This document shows, piece after piece, positions 45,092 through 54,369 of a stretch of 64,000 bases of DNA. The stretch lies in the NCBI GenBank assembly GCA_942491465.1, contig CALOBA010000071.1:62001-126000 (forward strand), read 5' to 3'. Source of the DNA: CALOBA01 sp942491465. Its GTDB lineage: Bacteria > Pseudomonadota > Gammaproteobacteria > Chromatiales > Chromatiaceae. The position numbers were made by a program, and so were the translations under genes. The number at the start of each line of letters is the position of its first letter. Position 1 is the first letter of the stretch. The notes beneath the pieces were generated by a model, which saw only the letters and a program-made list of their open reading frames with translations, was not told the origin of the DNA and did no database searches.

Positions 45092-45343
45092 ATGTGTCTT
45101 GGAATCCCCATGCAAATCACCGCCATCAACGGTTTTCTCGCGCGTTGCGAGGCCAAGGGCGTCGAGCGTGACGTGAGCCTGTTCCTGCTCCAGCACGAAC
45201 CCCTCGCCGTTGGCGACTATGTGGTCGTGCACCTGGGCAATGCCATCGATCGCGTGACGGCGGAACAGGCGGCCGATGCCTGGGCGTTGTATGACGAGAT
45301 GTTGGCGGGCGGCGCTGACGGGGGCGCCGCAGTCTCGCCGTAG
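45092..45343 (+). CDS. hypC: HypC/HupF hydrogenase maturation chaperone
   Basis: An 83-residue chaperone that carries the Fe(CN)2CO unit and binds the large-subunit precursor. The essential N-terminal MCLGIPMQI with Cys2 is intact, followed by GDYVVVHLGNAIDRVTAEQA. Start at ATG 45092. The TAG stop is the last part of the target site of a family A element. HypD, HypE and the rest are not nearby. Confidence 0.93.
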   Translation: MCLGIPMQITAINGFLARCEAKGVERDVSLFLLQHEPLAVGDYVVVHLGNAIDRVTAEQAADAWALYDEMLAGGADGGAAVSP

Positions 45344-45440
45344 TCAAGGTTCAGAAACAAGTGGTGCAGACGCAACCACAAAATGGCCAATCAAAAGGTT
45401 CAGCGAGCGGGCGTCTGCGCCACTTGTTTCTGAACCGATC
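45344..45440. mobile_element. Family A element, 97 bp (copy 6)
   Basis: Orientation as copy 2. Flanks are CGTAG (45339-45343) and CTTAG (45441-45445), sharing TAG and differing at two positions. It begins immediately after the hypC stop. The following 45446-45653 contains only a short GCGAAGG triplication and no gene. Confidence 0.88.
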
Positions 45441-45653
45441 CTTAGCAACGACAACGAGCTCAGCCCTCGAACAGATCCTGTGGTTCCGGCGGCGCCGGGC
45501 TAGCCGGGCCTGCTCCCCTCGGGTGATCTGGCCCGGCTACCCCAGGAAGCTCGCGCGAAGGCGCGAAGGCGCGAAGGCCCTTTGGCTTGGTGCTTGCTTG
45601 TCGTGCGCCGGCGCCCCGACACCCCATCGACTCACCTCAGGCCAGGCTCCACC

Positions 45654-46349
45654 ATGCTTCAGCTCAGCGGACTCAATCAGTTCTACGGCGAGAGCCACAC
45701 CCTGTGGGATATCGATCTGACCGTCCCGGAGGCGGCCTGTACCTGCGTGATGGGTCGCAACGGTGTAGGCAAGACCACGTTGATGGCGTGCATCATGGGG
45801 CTGTTGCCGCTGCGTGCCGGGCGCATGGAGTACCAGGGGCATGACCTGGCCCGACTGCCGGCGGAGCGGCGCGCCCCCCTGGGTATCGGCTATGTGCCCC
45901 AGGGGCGGCAGATCTTTCCGCTGCTGACGGTGGCGGAGAACCTGCAGCTCGGCCTGCCGGTGCGCGCCGACGGTGTGCGGCGTATCCCCGACCTCATCTT
46001 CGACCTGTTCCCGGTCTTGAAGGAGATGATGGGGCGGCTCGGCGGCGACCTCTCCGGCGGTCAGCAACAACAGCTGGCCATCGGCCGCGCGCTGGTGATC
46101 GGGCCGCGGCTGCTGATCCTCGACGAGCCCACCGAGGGCATCCAGCCCAACGTCGTCCACGAGATCGGCGACATCATCCGCCGGCTCATCGACGAGCTGG
46201 GGCTGACCGTGATCCTGGTGGAGCAGAAGCTGCCCTTCGCGCGCCGGGTGGCGGACCGCTTCGTGCTGCTCGACCGCGGCCGGCTGCAGGCCCAGGGGCC
46301 GATGGCCGAGCTGGGCGACGACCTGGTGCGCGAGTACCTCACGGTCTGA
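45654..46349 (+). CDS. urtE: Urea ABC transporter ATP-binding protein UrtE
   Basis: A 231-residue LivF-type ATPase. Walker A is GRNGVGKTTL, signature LSGGQQQQLAI, Walker B LLILDEPTEGIQP, and the switch His is replaced within ILVEQKL as usual for LivF/UrtE. UrtE rather than LivF is inferred from ureD directly downstream and the TEGIQPN motif. The other urt genes are not upstream; hypC and a family A element are there instead. Confidence 0.87.
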   Translation: MLQLSGLNQFYGESHTLWDIDLTVPEAACTCVMGRNGVGKTTLMACIMGLLPLRAGRMEYQGHDLARLPAERRAPLGIGYVPQGRQIFPLLTVAENLQLGLPVRADGVRRIPDLIFDLFPVLKEMMGRLGGDLSGGQQQQLAIGRALVIGPRLLILDEPTEGIQPNVVHEIGDIIRRLIDELGLTVILVEQKLPFARRVADRFVLLDRGRLQAQGPMAELGDDLVREYLTV

Positions 46350-46477
46350 GCACGGGCCGTCGCCGATGATCCGTGCACCGATGCCGCGCCCCGTGCCGGG
46401 GCATGGCCCGCGCCGCGGGCCGCGAACGCTCGGCGACCGCCCCAAGCCGGGGCCGTGCGCACGCGATTGGTGCAGTC

Positions 46478-47320
46478 GTGCCCGTTGATCCGACCGCTGC
46501 GCCCCGGCCCGCCGTCTGGGACGCCCGGCTGCGCCTCGGGCTGGAGGCGCGCGCCGGGCGAACCGTGCTCGCCCAGCGCCTGCAGCGCGGACCGCTGGCG
46601 GTGCAGCGGGCCTTCTATCCCGAGGGTGCGCCCTGTCACCTGTACCTGCTGCATCCACCGGGCGGGGTGGTCGGCGGCGATCGCCTGCGCATCGAGGCCG
46701 AGGTCGCCCCGGGCGCGCATGCCCTGCTCACCACCCCTGGGGCGGCCAAGCTCTACCGCAGCGCCGGGCCCGAGGCCGAGCTGACCCAATCCCTGCGGGT
46801 CGCCGACGGCGGCATCCTCGAATGGCTGCCCCAGGAGACCATCTGCTTCCCCGGCGCTCGCGCCCGGCTGCGCACCCGCATTGAGTTGGCCGGCGATGCC
46901 CGCTTCATCGGCTGGGACCTGCTCAGCCTCGGCCGCCCCGTCATCGACGAGCGCTTCGACCAAGGCCGGCTGGACCAGGGCCTGGAGATCCACCGCGACG
47001 GCCGCCCGCTGCTGCTGGAGCGGCTGCGCATCGCCGACGGCAACGGCCTCGACGGCCCCGCCGGGCTGCGCGGACTGCCGGTGCTCGGCGCCCTGCTCGC
47101 CGCCCCCGCGACCGCCGCCGAGCTGAGCGCGGTGCAGGCGCTGCTGGCGGCGCAGCCCAAGCCCATCGCCGGCTGCACCCTGCTCGACGAGCTGCTTGTG
47201 GTGCGCATCCTCGCCGAGCGCTGCGAGCCGGCCATGAATCTGATGCGCGCCTGCTGGCAGGTCCTGCGGCCCGGGCTGCTCGGGCGGCCCCCGAGTGCCC
47301 CGCGGGTCTGGGCGACCTGA
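46478..47320 (+). CDS. ureD: Urease accessory protein UreD
   Basis: A 280-residue scaffold that binds apo-urease during nickel insertion with UreF and UreG. Signatures are RGPLAVQRAFYPEGAPCHLY, HPPGGVVGGDRL, TTPGAAKLYRS, WLPQETICFPGA and WDLLSLGRP. The GTG at 46478 gives a family-like N-terminus; ATG at 46403 or 46373 would add residues with no conservation. It follows urtE, but the rest of the urease genes are 11.5 kb away. Confidence 0.9.
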   Translation: MPVDPTAAPRPAVWDARLRLGLEARAGRTVLAQRLQRGPLAVQRAFYPEGAPCHLYLLHPPGGVVGGDRLRIEAEVAPGAHALLTTPGAAKLYRSAGPEAELTQSLRVADGGILEWLPQETICFPGARARLRTRIELAGDARFIGWDLLSLGRPVIDERFDQGRLDQGLEIHRDGRPLLLERLRIADGNGLDGPAGLRGLPVLGALLAAPATAAELSAVQALLAAQPKPIAGCTLLDELLVVRILAERCEPAMNLMRACWQVLRPGLLGRPPSAPRVWAT

Positions 47321-47349
47321 GGGCGCTTGGCGGCGAAGATCGTGAAAGT

Positions 47350-47580
<231 letters not shown>

Positions 47581-47725
47581 GATCGGGCGCGCCCCAAGCG
47601 CCCCGCGGGTATGGGCGACCTCAGTGCGCCCGCCCCCGCGCCCGCCCGAGCATGTGCCCACCCCCGCCGATGCGGGTGAGCGCCAAGTCTAGTGCAGCGC
47701 TGCGGAAGTCCCGAGGCCACCGGCG

Positions 47726-47793
47726 CTGTGGGAGCGACTTGCAGTCGCGATCTTCCGCGTCGCGGCAGTCGCGATTGCAAATCGCTCCCACAG
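47726..47793. repeat. REP/BIME-like palindromic pair
   Basis: CTGTGGGAGCGACTTGCAGT continues to CGCGA and is mirrored by CGATTGCAAATCGCTCCCAC. This is the GTGGGAGCG-type REP known from Pseudomonas and relatives, arranged head to head. Confidence 0.8.
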
Positions 47794-47891
47794 GTGCCGC
47801 CGGTCTCGTCAGTTTCGCGGCAAAGCACTAGGCGCCTGTCCGCCGCCGTCGCGTTCCGCCCAGCGCGCCGTTTGGTATACCATCCTTCCGC

Positions 47892-48006
47892 GACCACCCA
47901 GCCCACGGAGGACCACCCAGCCCACGGAGGACGCATGGCAGTTCTAGCGCTTCTCAAATCAGTTCGCCGTTCCATGCGCCTGCGTCCACGAGGCGGCAGG
48001 CGGTGA
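47892..48006 (+). other. Duplicated ribosome-binding region and 23-codon open frame
   Basis: A 19-bp unit ending CCCACGGAG is repeated at 47892-47910 and 47911-47929. It is followed by GGAGG and ATG at 47935, opening a frame of 23 codons (ends at 48006) rich in Arg. It may be the leftover start of a lost gene. The rest of 47794-48144 shows nothing. Confidence 0.35.
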
Positions 48007-48144
48007 TGCTTGCAGGCTGCTGGAAGCCTCGCCAAGTTGACTTGCTGGTTGACTGCGGGTAGCGTCCTGATCGATAGAATCCGTAAACTACTTGCTACAG
48101 ACCTTCGGATCTAGGCCCTCAACCATCCATCCCGCTAGTCCTCG

Positions 48145-48339
48145 ATGCCTCGCAAGATCAGGGAACTCATTCAAGACCTCCGGCGGGCCGGTTTTGTTAA
48201 TCGCGGAGGCAAGGGCAGTCATCGGAATTTCGAGCACACTTCCGGACAGCGCATCACCATCTCCGGTAAGTCGGGCGACGACGCAAGACCCTATCAAGAA
48301 CGCGAAGTCCAGCGGAAAATCGCAGAGGCCAAGCGGTGA
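48145..48339 (+). CDS. hicA: HicA-type mRNA interferase toxin
   Basis: A 64-residue toxin with the dsRBD-like HicA fold: MPRKIRELIQDLRRAGF and the catalytic His in GKGSHRNFEH. It cleaves mRNA when not bound by HicB. The end overlaps hicB by 4 bp, typical of the pair. It lies in the segment separating ureD from ureA. Confidence 0.92.
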   Translation: MPRKIRELIQDLRRAGFVNRGGKGSHRNFEHTSGQRITISGKSGDDARPYQEREVQRKIAEAKR

Positions 48340-48575
48340 ACGAAAGCGCCAATTATCTTAAGATCGTCGAGTGGTCAGACGAAGACCAGTGCTTCGTCGG
48401 TCAATGCCCAGGACTCATCGGGCCTTGTTGCCATGGTGACAATGAACTCAAGGTGTATGCAGAGCTTTGCGACATCGTCGATGAGTGGTTGCTCGTGCTC
48501 AAAGAGCGGGGTGAACCATTGCCCCCGCCGACCTCGGGGCAGGGTTTCGTCGAGCAGTTAGCCAACATCGCCTAG
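48336..48575 (+). CDS. hicB: HicB-type antitoxin
   Basis: A 79-residue partner of HicA with the partial RNase H-like fold (YLKIVEWSDEDQCFVGQCPG and AELCDIVDEWLLVLKERGE). A GTG start at 48336 overlaps the hicA stop. There is no long C-terminal helix-turn-helix domain; autoregulation via a short tail is possible. Confidence 0.88.
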   Translation: MNESANYLKIVEWSDEDQCFVGQCPGLIGPCCHGDNELKVYAELCDIVDEWLLVLKERGEPLPPPTSGQGFVEQLANIA

Positions 48576-48885
48576 TGCCTCGCGCCCGCGAGCCAGCGTT
48601 ACCTGTGATGCCCCGCAACCGCGAAGCCTCGTGGACAACGGACTCGGCTTTGGTGCGCTGCCGGAGGCGATGACGCTAAGGCATCTTCTCGAGCGAAGCC
48701 TCGGAGCGACGATGTTCGTGTCCGCGACCTAGTCTCTGACTCGATCAGTGAACAAGTTCCATTTACTGCTCCGATAATGCGAGGGATCGACCGGGATCGC
48801 CGTTCTCACGATCATGTTTAGGCTTCGCAAATCGCCCCAACCCGCGCGGGCTTCCGAACGTCGAGGCTCTCGTATACCGCTCACA
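48576..48885. other. Non-coding stretch after hicAB
   Basis: No gene, RNA or repeat is recognised apart from the start of the iterated array that follows. Confidence 0.4.
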
Positions 48886-49285
48886 GAGGAAAAAGGAAAG
48901 ACCAGACCCCGTTGGCCGGACCCCGTTGGCCGAGACCCCGTTGGCCCGCGGACCCCGTTGGCCCGCGCTCCGAGACCCCGCGTTCTCCGTTGTTGCTCTG
49001 AGGAAAAAGGAAAGACCAGACCCCGCGTTGCGGACCCCGCGTTGTTCGCTGACGCCTTGCTAGACCCCGCGTTGCTGAGGAAAAAGGAAAGACCAGACCC
49101 CGCGCGGGACCGGCCGCGTTGGCGCGTGCGGCGGAAAAAGGAAAGACCAGACCCCGGTTGGGGACCCGCGTTGGGAGACCCGGTGCCGTGGACCCGTGGC
49201 GGAGCCCCGGGGGAAAAGGAAGACCAGACGCCTCGTGTGCTGGACCCGCGTTGGACGGCGAGGAAAAGGAAAGACCAGACCCCGC
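48886..49285. repeat. Irregular array of an AAAGGAAAGACCAGACCCCG repeat
   Basis: Six copies of the core (starting near 48886, 49000, 49078, 49131, 49210 and 49260; the fifth degenerate) at spacings of about 50-115 bp. They are interspersed with GACCCCGCGTTG/GACCCCGTTGGCC motifs. Spacing and spacers are too irregular for CRISPR. An open frame crosses it, but its translation is only repeats of EEKGKTRP/KKERPDP and is not considered a gene. Confidence 0.8.
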
Positions 49286-49312
49286 TGGTTGTTGCTGTCC
49301 CCTAAGGATGTC

Positions 49313-49333
49313 TAGGTTGTTTCTGAACCGTTA
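49313..49333. mobile_element. Possible family A-like end fragment
   Basis: GGTTGTTTCTGAACCGTTA resembles a family A right end and the right end of the diverged element at 54020. It is immediately followed by CTAAC holding the stop codon of the TonB receptor gene. The matching left end was not found. Confidence 0.45.
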
Positions 49334-51571
49334 CTAACCACCGAAGGGCACGCTGACACTGAGCCGGACATCGCGCCCTGGACTCAGCGCGTAGCCTTTG
49401 TAGGTATCGAGAAAATCCCGGTACTCGGTATCGAACAAGTTGCGTACCGCGAGGTCGACATGGGCGAGGCGGTTGCCGAAGGCGCGGAACGCAAAGCCCA
49501 GGTCCAGAGACGCCAAGGTATAGGCGTCGGTGGAGGCCGTGCCGAACGGCAGAGAATCGAACTGCGAGAACGGTTCCCCCGGCGCCGCGTCCTTTGCGGC
49601 GGCGTGGATCACGCCGAGGGTCACGTAGGGCTCGCGAATCGGTCCGCGCTCGACGAACCGATAGGTCGCCTCGAGCCGGAGGGAGTCGGCGGGCAGCAAG
49701 GGCAGGTCCTCGTTGGTGCGGTGGTTGGTGCCTCGCACCAGGTCCAGGGTGCCGCCGAGTTCAAGCTGATCGGTCACCTGCCAAAGCATCTCCAGCTCCA
49801 GGCCGGTGAGCAGGGCGTTGTCCTGCCGATATGCGAAGATCGGCAGACCGTCGCGAGACGCGCCGGTATCTTGCAGGTAGATGTAGTGGTCGATGGCGTT
49901 GCGATAGACCGTTGCGCTGCCCTGCAACCGAGGTGTCTGCCAGCGCACCCCCAAATCGATGTTGACGGAGTTTTCCGGCTTGAGGTTCGGATTGCCCTCC
50001 TGGATCGCCGCCACTCCGCCGTGCACGCCGTCGGCGTAGAGCTCGAACAGGCTCGGCGCTCGGAAACCGGAGCCGAGATTGGAGGCGATCGCGATCGCGT
50101 CGGTGAGGCGATACACCGCGCCGAGGGAGCCGGTGAACACCGAGTAGTCGTGAGCGTCGCGCCCGACAAAATCCACCGGGGCGCGGGTCTTGCCGGCATC
50201 ACCAGTGACGGAGTGCCAGTCGTGCCGCAGGCCTGCCTGCAGCGTCCAAGCGCCGATGTCCTTGCTCTCGAAGGCGAACAAAGCCAGGTTGCCGACCTCG
50301 CCGCCGGGAGCGAGGACGGTTGTCCCGCGGGAGTATTGGATCATTTTTGTGTACTCGACCCCTAGGGTGCCGCCGTCGAACGGGCCCAGCAGGCCGTGAA
50401 TGGCTTCGAGGCGCGCGGTATAGAGGTCGAACTCAAGGTTGACCGTCCCGTCGTAGCCGGCGCTCAGAGGCTGTCCGGGAGTATTGGCGCGACGCAGGTT
50501 GTTCTGCCACGACAGGGTCGGCTTCAGCTCCCAGCCGGCGGCGAGCGGCATGGCGCCGCTGAGCTGTAGCTGGTCGTTGCGCAGCCACAGCCCGATGCCT
50601 TGGCCGGTTGGCAGCAGAAAGTTGTTTTCGTTGTTCCATTGGTTGTAGCGGACACCGAATTCGCCCAGGTCCGTGGACAGGCCCAGACCGAACTGGGCGT
50701 TGAGCTGATCGAAGTCGGTGAAGGGAAGCACCCCGGTAAACTTGGGATCACTCGGATTGCCCGACTCGGCGGCGGTTTCTGCGTTCGGGGTGTCGAGGTT
50801 GCCCGCTGAGCGGCTCATCACCCCGGCATCCAGGCTGATCCGGTCGCTGCTCGCCCGCGCCTTGGCACCTGCGTCCCATTGCCCGTTGTTGCTGTGGTAA
50901 ACGAAGCGCGTATCCGCGCTCGTTGCGGTTTCGCCCTCGGGCGTGAATACGAACGACGGCGAGCGCACATCGATCGCACCGCCCAGCGCACCGGAGCCGT
51001 AGAGCAGACTGGATGCGCCACGCACCACCTCGATGCGGCCGGCGAGAAAGGGATCGATGTTGGGTGGATGCCGCTCGCCGTACTGCTGGTAGTCGACGCC
51101 GACGCCGTTCGACAACACCTGGATCTGATTGCCGCTGAGTCCCCGAATCACCGGCTTGCCGACCTGATTGCCCGCCGTGATCGAGGCCACGCCGGGCAAG
51201 GCATCCAGGGTCTCGCCTAGTGTAAACCGCTCACGACGGCGTAAATCTTCCCCGGCTAGGACGGAGATGTCTGCTGCCTGAAACATCGGGTCCCCAGGCA
51301 CCGGGACGCCGGCCGTCACCACGATCGGGTCGAACTCGACCACGATGTCTTGGTCGCTGCACCCTAGGCGTTGGCGTTGGAAAGCGCGCTGTTGCGCGCT
51401 CCCAGTCCGTGACGGGCTTACCTGCGCGGCAATCGCCCAACTCGAACCATTGCGCGGCTGGTTGCGAGCGCTCGGCATCTCCGATCCAAGCCGATGGCGG
51501 TCTTGATCTCTATCGGGTTGGTTCGGTTTGTCCCAGACGATGAGGTGATCGCGGGCCCCAAGGCGGCTCAA
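49334..51571 (-). CDS. TonB-dependent outer-membrane receptor (ZnuD-like)
   Basis: A protein of up to 745 residues. The plug domain is at about 80-210 (VVTAGVPVPGDP, ETLDALPGVASITAGNQVGK, IEVVRGASSLLYGSGALGGA). A 22-strand barrel follows, ending in DVRLSVSVPFGG. Zinc uptake is inferred from its place behind a Zur box and a COG0523 GTPase. Oddity: the first 75 residues contain no signal peptide, and the only start overlapping the upstream gene is a TTG (51571), so the N-terminus may be damaged or misassembled. Confidence 0.85.
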   Translation of the reverse strand: MSRLGARDHLIVWDKPNQPDRDQDRHRLGSEMPSARNQPRNGSSWAIAAQVSPSRTGSAQQRAFQRQRLGCSDQDIVVEFDPIVVTAGVPVPGDPMFQAADISVLAGEDLRRRERFTLGETLDALPGVASITAGNQVGKPVIRGLSGNQIQVLSNGVGVDYQQYGERHPPNIDPFLAGRIEVVRGASSLLYGSGALGGAIDVRSPSFVFTPEGETATSADTRFVYHSNNGQWDAGAKARASSDRISLDAGVMSRSAGNLDTPNAETAAESGNPSDPKFTGVLPFTDFDQLNAQFGLGLSTDLGEFGVRYNQWNNENNFLLPTGQGIGLWLRNDQLQLSGAMPLAAGWELKPTLSWQNNLRRANTPGQPLSAGYDGTVNLEFDLYTARLEAIHGLLGPFDGGTLGVEYTKMIQYSRGTTVLAPGGEVGNLALFAFESKDIGAWTLQAGLRHDWHSVTGDAGKTRAPVDFVGRDAHDYSVFTGSLGAVYRLTDAIAIASNLGSGFRAPSLFELYADGVHGGVAAIQEGNPNLKPENSVNIDLGVRWQTPRLQGSATVYRNAIDHYIYLQDTGASRDGLPIFAYRQDNALLTGLELEMLWQVTDQLELGGTLDLVRGTNHRTNEDLPLLPADSLRLEATYRFVERGPIREPYVTLGVIHAAAKDAAPGEPFSQFDSLPFGTASTDAYTLASLDLGFAFRAFGNRLAHVDLAVRNLFDTEYRDFLDTYKGYALSPGRDVRLSVSVPFGG

Positions 51572-52650
51572 GCCGAGGGGGGCGCGCCCTGTTCCTGCCA
51601 GATATCCATGGAGGCGCGCAGGGTTGCCTCGACGGTCTGACGCGCGATGTCGCGGGTGATGAATACGATCTTGGAGCGCCGATCGTCGTCGGGCCAGGCC
51701 GGCAACTCAACCGGCGTATAGAAGAGATGCTGAACGCCGTGGATCACGAGGGGTGCCGCGCGCCCACGGATGTTCAGGATGCCCTTGATGCGCAGCATGT
51801 CCGGGCCGGCCAACGACAGCAGCAGATCGAGCCAGGCGTCCAGCATGCCGTCGTCCAGCGGCGCGGCGATGACCAGGCAGAAGGTCTGAATCCGTTCGCC
51901 GTGGCGATTCGGGTCGTGTTCGTGATGCTCGTGCCGGGCAGTCGGCGGCAGCAGGTCGTGTCCAACGGCGCCCGGATGGGCCTCCGCATTCAACCAGCGG
52001 GCCACGTCCTGGTTCTTCTCCGCCGGGTTGAACAGCCCGAGCCCGAGCACGGCCGCCGGCGCGACGACGCCGTCTTGAACGCGGATCTGCCGTGCCGCGG
52101 GATTGATCGCCAGCAGGCGCCGTTCCAAGCCGGCGATGGCCGCGGCGTCGGCCAGGTCGGCCTTGGTGAGGAGCAGGCAATCGGCGACAGCCGCCTGCTT
52201 CATGGCCTCCCACTGGTCATCCAGGGTTCTCCCCCCGCAGGTCGTGTCCAGCGTCGCAACAACGCCGTCGAGCCGATAGCGTCGCGTCAGCACGCCCACC
52301 GTCATCAGGGTATGGATGATCGGCGCGGGGTCTGCCAGCCCCGTGGTTTCGATGACCACCCGGTCGAACTGGCGCTCGCCGCCGCGCGCAAAGCGCCAGG
52401 TCGCGTCCTTCAGCGTGGCGATCAGGTCGCCGCGCACGGTGCAGCACAGACAGCCGCTGCTCATCTCCACCACCGTGTTGTCGGCGACGCGGCTCATCAG
52501 TAGGTGATCCAGCCCCACCTCGCCGAATTCGTTGATGATGACCAGGGTGCGCGCAAGCGCGGGCTGGCGCACCAGATGATTCAGGACGGTGGTCTTGCCG
52601 CTACCGAGAAAGCCGGTCAACAGCGTCACTGGGATGCGTGATTCGGTCAT
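51568..52650 (-). CDS. COG0523-family zinc-associated GTPase (CobW/ZigA-like)
   Basis: A 360-residue G3E GTPase. The P-loop is TGFLGSGKTTVLNHL, the metal motif GCLCC lies in SSGCLCCTVRGDL, and TKADLAD is the guanine-specificity loop. A His-rich linker (RHEHHEHDPNRHGE) precedes the CobW C-terminal domain. With the Zur box upstream, a role in zinc allocation during starvation is the established expectation for this subgroup. Start ATG 52650, 56 bp after the preceding gene. Confidence 0.92.
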   Translation of the reverse strand: MTESRIPVTLLTGFLGSGKTTVLNHLVRQPALARTLVIINEFGEVGLDHLLMSRVADNTVVEMSSGCLCCTVRGDLIATLKDATWRFARGGERQFDRVVIETTGLADPAPIIHTLMTVGVLTRRYRLDGVVATLDTTCGGRTLDDQWEAMKQAAVADCLLLTKADLADAAAIAGLERRLLAINPAARQIRVQDGVVAPAAVLGLGLFNPAEKNQDVARWLNAEAHPGAVGHDLLPPTARHEHHEHDPNRHGERIQTFCLVIAAPLDDGMLDAWLDLLLSLAGPDMLRIKGILNIRGRAAPLVIHGVQHLFYTPVELPAWPDDDRRSKIVFITRDIARQTVEATLRASMDIWQEQGAPPSA

Positions 52651-52706
52651 GGATCGCTCGTTGTGGATGATGGGCGCGCAAAGACCGCCGGGTGCCGCGT
52701 CCGGGC

Positions 52707-53312
52707 TTAGTCCCAACTCGCGTAGAAAGACAAGTTCGTGCCGGAGCGCCGGGCGAGCGCCGGGTGAGCGACAGGCGGTGGAAGCGGCAGGGCGTCGATG
52801 GCGGGGACGCCATCGGCGGCGAGCCCGGCAACTGCGCGCAGACCGGACCATCCGCTCGTCTGGAGACTCTCGAGTGCGCCGAGCATGTCCGGGCTGGCGG
52901 GGCGCGGGTGGACGCAGACCTGGGGCTCCGAGGCGAAGATGCGGGTCAGGTCCACCAGGCTAGATGCCTGCTGGACGGCGTCGCCGCTGCTCCCCAGCGC
53001 GAACGGAGCGGCCAGGGAGGGGGTATGGATCGCAGGTGTCGGTCGCATCGGAGTCAAATTTGCCGTGATCAGGGGGATCAGGTCGTGCTCAAGCTGCGCC
53101 GGCGTCAGACTCAGGCGCAGATCCGCACACTCGCCTGCCGCAAAGGCCGCGGCCTGGGGGTGCACCACGGTATCGACGGAGCGCTGCCAGATGGCGATGC
53201 CTCGATCGGCATCGGCGATGGTCGAGAGGACACCCGCGTCCGCGTCGGCTCGGCCCTGTGATGCTGGCCGCTCCCACAATTCGCGCGTACAGGCGACATC
53301 GGTTTGTATCAT
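52707..53312 (-). CDS. Zur-box gene, DUF1826-like in its N-terminal half
   Basis: A 201-residue protein. Residues about 25-95 (VLSTIADADRGIAIWQRSVD, LSLTPAQLEHDLIPLI) resemble the start of DUF1826 proteins, which commonly accompany COG0523 GTPases. The C-terminal half does not show the conserved part I would expect, so it may be divergent or a fusion. Start ATG 53312 with GGAG 6 nt upstream; the Zur box lies 30-52 bp further up. First gene of a likely three-gene zinc operon. Confidence 0.55.
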   Translation of the reverse strand: MIQTDVACTRELWERPASQGRADADAGVLSTIADADRGIAIWQRSVDTVVHPQAAAFAAGECADLRLSLTPAQLEHDLIPLITANLTPMRPTPAIHTPSLAAPFALGSSGDAVQQASSLVDLTRIFASEPQVCVHPRPASPDMLGALESLQTSGWSGLRAVAGLAADGVPAIDALPLPPPVAHPALARRSGTNLSFYASWD

Positions 53313-53341
53313 TTGCTTGCGCTCCCAAGAAAGAACGAACT

Positions 53342-53364
53342 GAAATGTTATGTTATTACATTTT
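53342..53364 (-). promoter_or_regulatory. Zur box
   Basis: GAAATGTTATGTTATTACAT followed by TTT agrees closely with the proteobacterial Zur consensus GAAATGTTATANTATAACAT. It lies 30 bp upstream of the first gene of the putative zinc operon. Confidence 0.82.
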
Positions 53365-53787
53365 GGAAAGTAAACCCTGTGCGATATCGGGTACGCCTGT
53401 CCCAAGACCCCGGCCTGCTGCATCATGCGGGCGATCATCGCGCCGCCGAGGGCATCGCCGAGGTCGGACGCCATGGCGCCAGTGGATTGATCGTTGATCG
53501 TAACGACGCTCCAGCGTCGTTACGCATCCCCGGGCGCTTCAGCGCCCAGCGCCCGCCCGCACCCTGCCGCGCGCAGCTGGAGCGGCCCGAGCCGCGTTGG
53601 ACCGCTGCGGCGCACCGATCGGGAAATCGCAGCGACCGTTGTGGGAGCGACTTCCCTCGATCCACCAGCCTACCGACAGGCCTCGCTCTCCACGCTCTGC
53701 GTGGCAACGAGGTGTGAAGGTCGACTAGACCAGCGCCCACCGGCCCCCGCTGCGAAAGCGCGGCGCGTCTGCTCTGTCGTGGTGTCA
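53365..53787. other. Non-coding stretch with a 24-bp palindrome
   Basis: No gene recognised. It contains the perfect hairpin GTAACGACGCT/AGCGTCGTTAC (53500-53523) and a single REP-like TTGTGGGAGCGACTTCCCTC at about 53639. Confidence 0.5.
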
Positions 53788-53792
53788 CCAAG

Positions 53793-54020
<228 letters not shown>

Positions 54021-54058
54021 CCAAGCCCCGGCATGGCCGTTTGACCGATCCTCGGACC

Positions 54059-54180
54059 CAATGCCATTAAGTTAGCGAGCGATGGGAGCGCTTTGTGGGA
54101 GCGGCTTCAAGCCGCGACTCGGCTCGCGCGGCGACCGTCGCGGCTGGAAGCCGCTCCCACGGCTTAACTTAACGGCATTG
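54059..54180. mobile_element. Family D element, 122 bp, with 10-bp target duplication and internal REP pair
   Basis: Ends CAATGCCATTAAGTTA and TAACTTAACGGCATTG form a 16-bp inverted repeat with one mismatch. Direct repeats TCCTCGGACC flank it (54049-54058 and 54181-54190). The interior is a head-to-head REP-like pair with GTGGGAGCGGCTTCAAGCCG. The long target duplication is compatible with an IS4-type transposase. Confidence 0.82.
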
Positions 54181-54369
54181 TCCTCGGACCTGCCCCGGGC
54201 GCAGCCCCCGGACATCGACGACGACGGGCGTTTGCTGGCACAATCCGCCCGCGGCAGCCGGACAAGGCCATTGCATCGGCCCGCCGGTCGAGCGTGCGCG
54301 TCGCCGTCGCGCTGCCGCCCCGCTTCACTATCGACGCAGACCCCGAACCGGGGCCATTGAGGAGATCCC

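Noticed and set aside
48886..49285. CRISPR array
   Set aside because: Spacing is irregular, the spacers resemble each other and the repeat, and no cas gene is in the window.
48814..49305. A 163-codon frame across the AAAGGAAAGACCAGACCCCG array
   Set aside because: Only repeats of the array are translated; the repeats occur in all three frames, so selection for coding is not evident.
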